This document shows, piece by piece, positions 8,241 through 15,140 of a DNA stretch of 64,000 nucleotides. The stretch is from the NCBI GenBank assembly GCA_964617625.1, contig CAZTZL010000004.1, forward strand, positions 1-64,000. Direction: 5' to 3'. Both the position numbers and the translations under genes were made by a program. The DNA comes from CAZTZL01 sp964617625 (lineage in GTDB: Bacteria > Zhuqueibacterota > QNDG01 > DSAB01). Under the pieces are notes generated by a model, which saw nothing but the letters and a program-made list of their open reading frames with translations, made no database searches and was not told the DNA's origin. Each line of letters opens with the position of its first letter. The stretch's first letter is position 1.

Positions 8241-9038
8241 TCACGGAATACATGTGTTGTCGCTCTTCAATGATGAACGCAGACTTCGAACGAGAATCTC
8301 TACCGCAAGATCAATGTTGGTTTCAGGATTTAGTGTAGGGCCCAGCAGCCGGACCTGTCCAATCCGCTTCAGCAGACGGTCATTATAGGCAGCCCCGGGA
8401 CAAAGCCGGTGCAGTTCGCTTATCAAGTAGGCGAAGTTCAGCTCACGTGATATCTTCATGGCATCACCAAATCCATCGTAGGTGATACCCTCCTGGCTGA
8501 AGACAACCGGCTGCTGCCTCCCGCTGACATAGAGATAGAGAACCTTCTTGTACTTTACGGTTTTCTCCTCCTGCTTGTGCTTGACCTTCTTGGACATCGA
8601 TATTCCTCCCGTAAGAATGGTCTTGCCGAGGCTGAACTTGCGCTCGGTGGAAGTGGTTGTCTCAGAATTCGTAAACGTGCTTGTAGTCGGCAGGAGCACA
8701 TCGATTTTTCCATAGGGAATATCGGCGCTTTGCCTGTCGCCCGTATCAATATGCAGCGATGATTCGTTAAGTTTAAAATGGCGAACGATAATAGATCCTG
8801 TTCTGCTGCGAACTTCCACGGTGTCGATGACCATCGTTGCAATTCCGATCTGATTCAGTTTTTCCACTGACACAAGAGCCTGCTGTGGATCAGCGAAACT
8901 GGCTAATACGGTTGGACAGCCGCAGATCATCCGTTGCTGCACTTCGAAGACCGTGATTCCAAGCGCCCGGGAGATCACTTGAGCCAACTCCGCCGTTTCT
9001 TCCTTCCAACTATTTATGACAACAACATGCACGGACAT
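8241..9038 (-). CDS. Uncharacterised protein with L7/L12-C-terminal-like N-terminus
   Basis: 265 residues; I do not recognise a named family. Residues 3-72 (VVVINSWK, RALGITVFEVQQRM, LNQIGIATMVID) follow the beta-alpha-alpha-beta-alpha-beta pattern of the ribosomal L7/L12 C-terminal or ClpS-like fold, where xxxGLxxxEAK and GAxV blocks are typical. The middle is rich in Ser/Thr; a basic stretch near residue 153 is followed by a predicted alpha/beta region containing LYLYVSGRQQPVVFS. Base composition is more GC-rich than both neighbours. GAGGAG abuts the ATG directly, so the GTG two codons later (9032) has better spacing and may be the true start. Confidence 0.55.
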   Translation of the reverse strand: MSVHVVVINSWKEETAELAQVISRALGITVFEVQQRMICGCPTVLASFADPQQALVSVEKLNQIGIATMVIDTVEVRSRTGSIIVRHFKLNESSLHIDTGDRQSADIPYGKIDVLLPTTSTFTNSETTTSTERKFSLGKTILTGGISMSKKVKHKQEEKTVKYKKVLYLYVSGRQQPVVFSQEGITYDGFGDAMKISRELNFAYLISELHRLCPGAAYNDRLLKRIGQVRLLGPTLNPETNIDLAVEILVRSLRSSLKSDNTCIP

Positions 9039-9106
9039 CTCCTCGAAAATAATAATCGCATCTAAAGGAAAGATGAAATCTATAGAATATATTTTGACCG
9101 CTCACT

Positions 9107-9247
9107 TTATTTGCTATGTACAATGACATTTCTCATTTTATAAATTTTATTTAATAATTTTAAAATTAGATTCTGAACATCTGTTTCTTTTAAATCAACT
9201 GGAGCGCTATCTGAAAAACTAACATTACTATTTTTATAATACACCAC
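9107..9247 (-). pseudogene. C-terminal remnant of a HEPN-like protein
   Basis: A 46-codon open frame directly after the glycosyltransferase stop and in the same frame. It starts at a GTG pair and reads through SFSDSAPVDLKE to NKIYKMRNVIVHSK. The final helix carries R-N-x3-H, the catalytic signature of HEPN ribonuclease domains found in toxins, Abi proteins and restriction-linked proteins. The rest of a HEPN four-helix bundle is missing, so this is read as a gene fragment. Similarity rests on one short motif and could be coincidental. Confidence 0.35.
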
Positions 9248-9253
9248 AAGCGA

Positions 9254-11482
9254 TTAATCAATCTTGTATTTTAGTATCTCAAAGTAAGTTTTTAATATCT
9301 TTTCTGCTATTACTTCTTTGGAATAACTTTTGGAAAAGTTCAAAGCATTTTCAGAGAATTGAAGTAAGCTTTCCGGGTTTTCCATGAGATCCATTACCTT
9401 TTCCGCCCATTTTGCAACATCTTCTTCCGTTTTAAATCCATTAAATCCGTTTTTTACTATATCATCGATACCGCTTGAGCGGATAGCCACAATCGGGGTT
9501 TTACCCGCCATTGCCTCCAAAAGAACCATCCCCTGAGTTTCGGATTTCGAGGTGAAAACAAATATATCGGCAAGCATGAAATACTTACTGATCTCATCTG
9601 GTGAAACAGAACCAAGCAAGATGACTTTTTCTTCTAACTTATTATGTTTAATAAATTCAAGCATTCCTTCCCTTTCCGGTCCGTCTCCGGCAATAAGGGT
9701 CTTGAAAGAGATCGTTGTATTCTCAGCTAAATATTTAATTCCATTCAAGAGGAAATACAGGTTTTTTTCTTTTGATAAACGCGAAACGCTAAATAGAATT
9801 ATATCACAATCACGATGATACTTCTTTTTCAAAAGAGCAATATCCTTTTTCGGTGAATTGTAAGAGGAAAAATCTATGCCCGTAGGAATTATTTCGATTA
9901 TTTTCCCTACGCCCAGATTCCTGAGATATTCTTTGGCTGTTGTAGTGGGAGCAATAATGACGTCACATTGATTTGCAAAATTTTTGATCAATTCATGCGG
10001 AATCTTCCCAGAAAATAAATTATTAAAAACCGGCAGATTGTGACTATACAATTCTAATCTAGTATGATAAGTAAGGACCGTCGGAATGTTGTATTTTTTT
10101 GCCCATTTCAAACTGATGTTTCCCATCCAATAAGGATGATGAAAGTGAACGATATCAGGTTTTAAAGTGAGAAATTTCTTTTTCATATTAGCAGAAAATA
10201 TATTAGGAATTGGAATTGTCAGGTTGCTTTTTTTATAATAAAATAGCGGTTTAAAGCGGTAAATATGAGCTTCTTCCCGATACTTGCCATAATCGCTTTT
10301 TCGATATTGAGGAGCAAAAATATAAACCTGGTGTCCCAAATTCCGCAAGCCTTCCGCCAGCCGCTTGATGGAAATCGTAACTCCCCCGATAAATGGCAGA
10401 TAATTATTGGAAAACATGACAATCTTCAGTTTTCGGGAAGTAGTTTCGATCTTATTATTATCAAAATTTCGATAGTAATTTACCGGTTTGCTCAGTTTCT
10501 TGTAGATATAAGTTAACACGATGAAAATTGCCGAAAGAATCAGGACATAATTTATAAAAGAAAGGTAGATGAAAGAATCGAGATAATAGAAGATATTAGT
10601 TAGCAATTTGTGAATAAAAGAATTCTCGCCTTTTGAGATGAGCATTGGTTCATATTCAATTTGCGAACCGATCTTTACTTTGATGTAATGATAATAACTA
10701 TCAGGATTATCAAGCAGCAAAGTGCCTCCAGCACAACCGGAATTAAGATAATTTACATCGCCGATAACGGTGTGATAAAAAATCGGTGCAGCTCCCGAAA
10801 AGACAGCCGTTACCCGAAATTGCTGGAAAATGTTTATCAGAAATTTACGATAATCAACATCCAAAATACAAAAATCCTCATCATACAATTCTCCTGTTTG
10901 TTCAAAAATTATGAGAGATTTCTGCATAAAAACAAAGCGGTATTTATATTTTAGTGACGATTCCAATTCCTTCCTGAGCCAATCTTTCTGTAAATATATG
11001 GGCGTTTTACCGGTCGTATCCAGAAAAATAAAATATGAATCTCGCAGTTGAAAAGAGAAATAATACGAACCAAAATGGTGATAAAATCTTTCATCTCCCT
11101 CATCGGATTTTTCATTTTTCCCAAAACCTATAATAAAGTGTTTTGCTATTTTTTTCAGCTTTTTATTTAGACTACTGAACTTGAACTCGTTTCCGTTAAT
11201 GACGGCATTCCCATTTGAAACGATAAAAGCAGCATTATCATTATTCAAGTTTGTGCTATTTGCATTATTAAAGATTAAAAGTGAATTTTTGATGTTCCCT
11301 AAAACGATAAAAGAGAAGCTGTTATTCTGAATGGTGTTTTTAATTTTATCGATATTTTTGGGATTCAGGGAATCAAATTTCGTTTCCTTCGATAAAATGA
11401 AAATCCTGAGCAAAGATAAAATCAGGATGAAAACAAATAGATAAAGCAGAAGCTTTTTATGAGATTTATTTGTTTTTAACAT
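9254..11482 (-). CDS. Fusion of degenerate metallophosphoesterase-like domain, membrane helix and GT4 glycosyltransferase
   Basis: 742 residues in three parts. A signal anchor (residues 10-31) precedes a calcineurin-phosphoesterase-like region (about 55-290) whose motif frame survives while the metal ligands do not: LGN61-63 for GD, VSNGN for xxGDx, GFGKN for GNHE, FMQKS for the HxP block, and FSGAAP for GHxH. A second hydrophobic segment lies at 303-328. From 351 a full GT4 domain follows: FSNNYLPFIGGV, VHFHHPYW, IPTGID, and the E648-x7-E656 nucleotide-sugar motif. The GT4 part resembles lipid glycosyltransferases such as diacylglycerol glucosyltransferases. Very AT-rich. The start overlaps the upstream membrane-protein gene by 17 nt. 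The dead-domain reading is inferred from missing ligands. Confidence 0.8.
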   Translation of the reverse strand: MLKTNKSHKKLLLYLFVFILILSLLRIFILSKETKFDSLNPKNIDKIKNTIQNNSFSFIVLGNIKNSLLIFNNANSTNLNNDNAAFIVSNGNAVINGNEFKFSSLNKKLKKIAKHFIIGFGKNEKSDEGDERFYHHFGSYYFSFQLRDSYFIFLDTTGKTPIYLQKDWLRKELESSLKYKYRFVFMQKSLIIFEQTGELYDEDFCILDVDYRKFLINIFQQFRVTAVFSGAAPIFYHTVIGDVNYLNSGCAGGTLLLDNPDSYYHYIKVKIGSQIEYEPMLISKGENSFIHKLLTNIFYYLDSFIYLSFINYVLILSAIFIVLTYIYKKLSKPVNYYRNFDNNKIETTSRKLKIVMFSNNYLPFIGGVTISIKRLAEGLRNLGHQVYIFAPQYRKSDYGKYREEAHIYRFKPLFYYKKSNLTIPIPNIFSANMKKKFLTLKPDIVHFHHPYWMGNISLKWAKKYNIPTVLTYHTRLELYSHNLPVFNNLFSGKIPHELIKNFANQCDVIIAPTTTAKEYLRNLGVGKIIEIIPTGIDFSSYNSPKKDIALLKKKYHRDCDIILFSVSRLSKEKNLYFLLNGIKYLAENTTISFKTLIAGDGPEREGMLEFIKHNKLEEKVILLGSVSPDEISKYFMLADIFVFTSKSETQGMVLLEAMAGKTPIVAIRSSGIDDIVKNGFNGFKTEEDVAKWAEKVMDLMENPESLLQFSENALNFSKSYSKEVIAEKILKTYFEILKYKID

Positions 11483-12563
11483 GATCGAAATAAAATTCCA
11501 GATAGAAAACGACTAAACCGCTAATTATTCCTATATAGATAGTAAAAAATCTCCAGAAAAAGAGCAGTGGCACAATATCTGTTTTAGATACGAATTGAGA
11601 AAAAAGTAATGCGTAGCCACCTTCCGCCAAACCTGTAGCTCCGGGAGTGGGAGTGAAATACATGAAAAATGTGATGACGATCTGATAAAACATCACTGTG
11701 AAAAAGGAAATCTGATAACCTAACCCGTGAAGCAGAATCAATGAAAATGAAAAAAGTGAAATCAGGAACAACAAAGTAAACAACACCGATAAAACCATAT
11801 ATAGTTTATTCCCATTTACAAAAACTTTGAAACTAATGGCAAAAGTATTTATTTCTTTGATAATTTTTCTGGTAATTTTACTGAATGTTTTTGGGGAAAT
11901 AAGGCCGTTTCGTTTGAGAAGATTAAACGTTTGGAAACCAACCCTTTTCAGGAAAGCATTTTTTTTGATAAGAATATAGTAAAATGAGAAATAAACTATA
12001 ATCAGCAAAATAACATAGATATCGGTTTTGCCGGAAGAAAATCCCGGGATATTCCAAAATATTAAAATTAAGGGAGTTACAATGAAGAGAAACAAAGAGG
12101 CCAACGTCGTGCGAATCGTGGTTGCGGCAGTTGCCGTTCCGATAGAAATATTCTTCTTATTCAAAAAATAAATCTGTACAAACCCGCCTCCAGTAGCTAA
12201 AGGTGTGATGTTTGAAAAGAGAATATTTATAAAAACCAGTTTCATGATCTCTTTAAAAATAATTGTTTGCTTCATCGATTTCAGCACAAAATAAAGCCGC
12301 AAGCCGTCAAATGAAAAGTATAAAATCAGCAGTAAAATGAGCAGGATAATTATGGGCAGAGAAAAGAAATCGAATTTTAACAAGTATGTTTTTCCTCCGA
12401 AATGATGATAGACATATACAATTGAAAGCACCGAGATTATCAGAAATATTGTTCCGGAGATAATATAAGAAAAAATTCTCTTTCTTGTTAAACCTATCTT
12501 TTCGGAAGCGATACCGAGATTTTTCAAAATCAATGTCCTTTCTTGATGCCCAGGATCCGCCAT
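11466..12563 (-). CDS. YbhN/UPF0104-type (LPG synthase TM-like) membrane protein
   Basis: 365 residues with about eight hydrophobic helices and family hallmarks NITPLATGGGFVQIYFL near residue 117 and FTPTPGATGLAEGG near residue 320, as in the membrane half of lysylphosphatidylglycerol synthase and related flippase-like proteins. No aminoacyl-transferase domain is attached. The overlap with the glycosyltransferase gene points to a shared job, perhaps making and translocating a glycolipid. A TTG at 12527 (codon 13), preceded by AAAGGA at good spacing, may be the true start; the first 12 codons overlap the tail of another reading frame. Very AT-rich, like its partner. Confidence 0.85.
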   Translation of the reverse strand: MADPGHQERTLILKNLGIASEKIGLTRKRIFSYIISGTIFLIISVLSIVYVYHHFGGKTYLLKFDFFSLPIIILLILLLILYFSFDGLRLYFVLKSMKQTIIFKEIMKLVFINILFSNITPLATGGGFVQIYFLNKKNISIGTATAATTIRTTLASLFLFIVTPLILIFWNIPGFSSGKTDIYVILLIIVYFSFYYILIKKNAFLKRVGFQTFNLLKRNGLISPKTFSKITRKIIKEINTFAISFKVFVNGNKLYMVLSVLFTLLFLISLFSFSLILLHGLGYQISFFTVMFYQIVITFFMYFTPTPGATGLAEGGYALLFSQFVSKTDIVPLLFFWRFFTIYIGIISGLVVFYLEFYFDHVKNK

Positions 12564-12606
12564 TTCTTTTTCAGAAAGATTAGATAAATGTACTGGACAT
12601 GGCCCC
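12530..12606 (-). pseudogene. Possible C-terminal tail of a deleted gene
   Basis: A frame distinct from both neighbours reads ELRGHVQYIYLIFLKKKW then RILGIKKGH and stops at TGA (12530-12532), just before the TTG candidate start of the membrane-protein gene. It looks like the basic end of a membrane or glycosyltransferase protein that once sat upstream. It begins where the FISUMP pseudogene breaks off. The evidence is the coherent codons and position only. Confidence 0.25.
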
Positions 12607-13170
12607 TCAGTTCAATCTTGAATTGTCGTAACTGAGAAACCAACTATGCAATGTATTTCTGTTGAGCCTGCGAGTCGACAAGAATAAAGCGTAAAAACCC
12701 ATATAGTAAAATTTGCCGTCTTCGTAGTTACAGAAACCACTTAGAAGTTCTGTAAATCCGCTTTTATTGGTCGCGCCAGTCTCCCTCATTTTACTGCCGA
12801 CATCAAGAGCAAGGTAATTCAGCAATTCCAACCAATCATCATATGTGGGCACATGCCAGCCGGCAGGGGCAATACCATGGCTATTGTCAACTGCATTCCA
12901 GTTGTATAAATAGCCGTATATATCTGCATATTTTTTATAATTATTGTATGCGCAATAGGCACCCCTGAGTAGTCATCATTATAACCATTAGAGAGATATA
13001 CTCATTCCGTGTCTCCGGTTACATTGGGTATTTTTTCTCCATTCAGGCAATAAATTACTTTTAGGTTTTCGACAATCCATACCTGGCTGCCAATTATTAC
13101 AGAATGCCAAACATTTCCGTTAACATCTTTTATTTCGCCACTTAAGGAGGTATTCTTTATTATACAAAAT
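12607..13170 (-). pseudogene. FISUMP-domain surface protein pseudogene
   Basis: Reading the minus strand downward gives almost a whole FISUMP domain (Fibrobacter succinogenes major paralogous domain): GNVWHSVIIGSQVWIVENLKV, then IPNVTGDTE, a TGA at 13002-13004 where Trp is normally found, VYLSNGYNDDYSG, a frame change at a G run near 12962-12966, GAYCAYNNYKKYADIYGYLY, APAGWHVPTYDDW, and ATNKSGFTELLSGFC. The domain normally ends with a basic block and a C-V-R-D type ending; here the frame stops at 12607 after SYDNSRLN. One nonsense codon, one frameshift and a missing 3' end make it non-functional. Only its last 81 codons remain as an ATG-initiated frame (12607-12852). Confidence 0.8.
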
Positions 13171-13291
13171 TATTTCATCACTCACCTATCCGCAAAGCAT
13201 AACTTGGACCTTCAGCATAGCTGATGGTTTAAAAAGGGCAATTAAATTTTAAATAAGCAATATGAATTAAAAGTCAAGCATTTAAAAACTA

Positions 13292-13726
13292 TCAAGATCC
13301 ATATTTAATAATTTCGATCCGGACATTGATGACGCCGGATTGAAGACCATCCAGCATCTTCATGGCCTGATAAGATAAATCCAGAATGCGGTTTCGGACA
13401 AAAGGCCCCCGATCATTGATACGGACGATGACACTCTTTTTATTGGCACGGTTGGTGACTTTGCACATCGTTCCGAAAGGTAAACTCCTGTGAGCAGCAG
13501 TCAAAGCATTTTGATCGAATATCTCTCCGTTGGCTGTTTTTCTGCCGTGAAATTTCGGGCCGTAATACGAGGCTTTTCCGTAAATGATATTTCGTCTGGA
13601 ATAATGGGTTGTTGTTTCGGGGTAGGAACATCGAGACAGCCAAGCAAAAATAAAGACAAAAGCACAGATTGACAAATAATGTAGGACAGATGATTCAATA
13701 CGATTATTGTATTGTGATCTTCTCAT
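13292..13726 (-). CDS. rlpA: RlpA-like septal/peptidoglycan lipoprotein
   Basis: About 144 residues. The ATG at 13726 is preferred over a TTG six codons upstream. A hydrophobic leader ends at Cys33 (FIFAWLSRC), a plausible lipoprotein site. The mature part is a double-psi beta-barrel: GKASYYGPKFHGRKTANGE, AAHRSLPFGT, and VIVRINDRGPFVRNRILDLS with the conserved Asp-Arg-Gly block of the lytic-transglycosylase site. No SPOR domain follows, unlike E. coli RlpA. It probably cleaves naked glycan strands or helps in cell separation. It lies between the pseudogene region and a repeat-bearing gap. Confidence 0.85.
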   Translation of the reverse strand: MRRSQYNNRIESSVLHYLSICAFVFIFAWLSRCSYPETTTHYSRRNIIYGKASYYGPKFHGRKTANGEIFDQNALTAAHRSLPFGTMCKVTNRANKKSVIVRINDRGPFVRNRILDLSYQAMKMLDGLQSGVINVRIEIIKYGS

Positions 13727-13841
13727 CTTTCTTTGATCAAACAATATTGGCTAAAAAAACAATGGCTCACTGATAACAAGCTCTAAAAAATAATTAAACA
13801 GAATGTCTGGGCTGTATCAAAAGTTACTTTGTCAAGTCTTC

Positions 13842-13970
13842 GTCATGCTGAACTTGTTTTAGCTTCTTTTTATTAGGAAATACTTAGAGATTCCGGCATT
13901 CGCCGGAATGACATAAACATTTGACTTTTAATACAACTCCCTCAGAATATGAGACCTTGAAACAAGTTCA
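13842..13970. repeat. Nested palindromic intergenic element
   Basis: GTCAT (13842-13846) and ATGAC (13908-13912) bracket a perfect 8-bp hairpin, ATTCCGGC / GCCGGAAT (13890-13909). A second pair, TGAACTTGTTT (13849-13859) and AAACAAGTTCA (13960-13970), is an exact 11-bp inverted repeat. No coding frame fits. The layout resembles the element at 36511-36592, and such GTCAT...ATGAC palindromes are typical of dispersed non-autonomous repeats. Confidence 0.6.
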
Positions 13971-13997
13971 GGGAAATAAGTTTTTTATTATTAAAAT

Positions 13998-14597
13998 TTA
14001 TTTTTTATCTTGTGCAACGACTTTTGCTGTTATAATAACAACCGGTTTCTGGGGAACATCCTGCATGCCGCCCTGGATACCTGTTTTCACCTTTTTGATT
14101 TTGTCCACCACATCCATACCTTCAACCACTTTGCCGAATACAGCATACCCATATCCCTGTTGTGTTTCATCCCGATTATCCAAAAAATGGTTATCCACGA
14201 CATTGATAAAAAACTGAGACGTAGCGCTGTTGATGATATTGGTTCGGGCATATGCGATTGTACCGCGGTAGTTCTTAAGCCCATTGGTGGCTTCATTGAC
14301 AATCGGCTCACGCGTTTCTTTGCGATTTAAATCCTTGTCAAAACCTCCGCCCTGAATCATGAAATTGTCAATCACCCTGTGAAAAATGGTCCCGTCATAA
14401 AATCCGCTGTCCACATAGGTAATAAAATTCTCTACGGAGACAGGAGCTTTGTCGGGATACAATTCCACAACGATATTGCCCATGGTTGTCTCGAAAATAA
14501 CTTTGGGATTGGCATTCACTTTCCCGAATCCTGGAACGGTAAAAACGAACAATACGATGAACAGAATGATGAACCGACCGCATATCGAATACATCAT
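13998..14597 (-). CDS. Exported cyclophilin-type peptidyl-prolyl isomerase
   Basis: 199 residues: a signal peptide (IILFIVLFVFTVPGFG) and one cyclophilin domain. Conserved catalytic and binding residues are visible in TIFHRVIDNFMIQGGGF (the Arg of FHR), the INSATSQFFINV block, and the VFGKVVEGMDVVDKI end. It should catalyse proline isomerisation in proteins crossing or residing in the periplasm. It ends next to the repeat-bearing gap. The HIT-family gene lies 6 nt upstream, so the two probably share a transcript with EF-G and the genes above. Confidence 0.92.
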   Translation of the reverse strand: MMYSICGRFIILFIVLFVFTVPGFGKVNANPKVIFETTMGNIVVELYPDKAPVSVENFITYVDSGFYDGTIFHRVIDNFMIQGGGFDKDLNRKETREPIVNEATNGLKNYRGTIAYARTNIINSATSQFFINVVDNHFLDNRDETQQGYGYAVFGKVVEGMDVVDKIKKVKTGIQGGMQDVPQKPVVIITAKVVAQDKK

Positions 14598-14603
14598 ATC
14601 CTC

Positions 14604-15140
14604 CTATTTTTTTTCTTTCCGACTTAAATTTAAAAAGGTACAATTTAACTTTTTCCATGTTTCTTCCAATCCTTCTGACAGGACCTTAGTGTGCCCCACG
14701 ACCGGCATAAAATTGGTGTCTCCATCCCATCTTGGCACGATATGAAAATGAAGATGATCCGCAATCCCCGCTCCTGCGACCCGTTCCAGATTCATCCCGA
14801 TGTTAAATCCGTGAGGCTGCATAACTTCATGGAGTGCTTTCTTCGACAATATTAGCAGATCAAACAGTTCCAGTTTTTCATCGTTCGACAGGGAGATCAA
14901 TTCATTCGTATGACGAAACGGAATGGCCATGAGATGGCCGTTATTGTACGGATAACGGTTCATCATGACGAAAGCCCATTTTCCCCGATACACGATCAGA
15001 TTGATTTTGTCATTGGATTCCTTCGGTTTATCACAGAAAATGCATCCGGATGGGTTATCCGTAGTTTGTATATATTCCATGCGCCAGGGAGCCCAAAGAA
15101 TGTTTTTCTTCCCGTGAATATTTTTATCGTGCTGATCCAC
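14604..15140 (-). CDS. HIT-family nucleotide hydrolase/transferase
   Basis: 178 residues with the histidine triad HLHFHIVPRW and the upstream Ap4A-phosphorylase-like blocks ILWAPWRMEYI, CIFCDKP and NRYPYNNGHLMAIP. The CxxC pair near residue 34 is typical of the bacterial branch that is often annotated as AP-4-A phosphorylase. Substrate dinucleoside polyphosphates or adenylylated compounds are expected but not proven. Translation starts at GTG whose first base is the last base of the EF-G stop TAG, so coupling to the upstream gene is likely. Confidence 0.9.
   Translation of the reverse strand: MDQHDKNIHGKKNILWAPWRMEYIQTTDNPSGCIFCDKPKESNDKINLIVYRGKWAFVMMNRYPYNNGHLMAIPFRHTNELISLSNDEKLELFDLLILSKKALHEVMQPHGFNIGMNLERVAGAGIADHLHFHIVPRWDGDTNFMPVVGHTKVLSEGLEETWKKLNCTFLNLSRKEKK

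Noticed and set aside
8081..8338. An 85-codon plus-strand frame over the 3' part of the unknown gene
   Set aside because: It is antisense to the better supported minus-strand gene and runs through a hairpin terminator.
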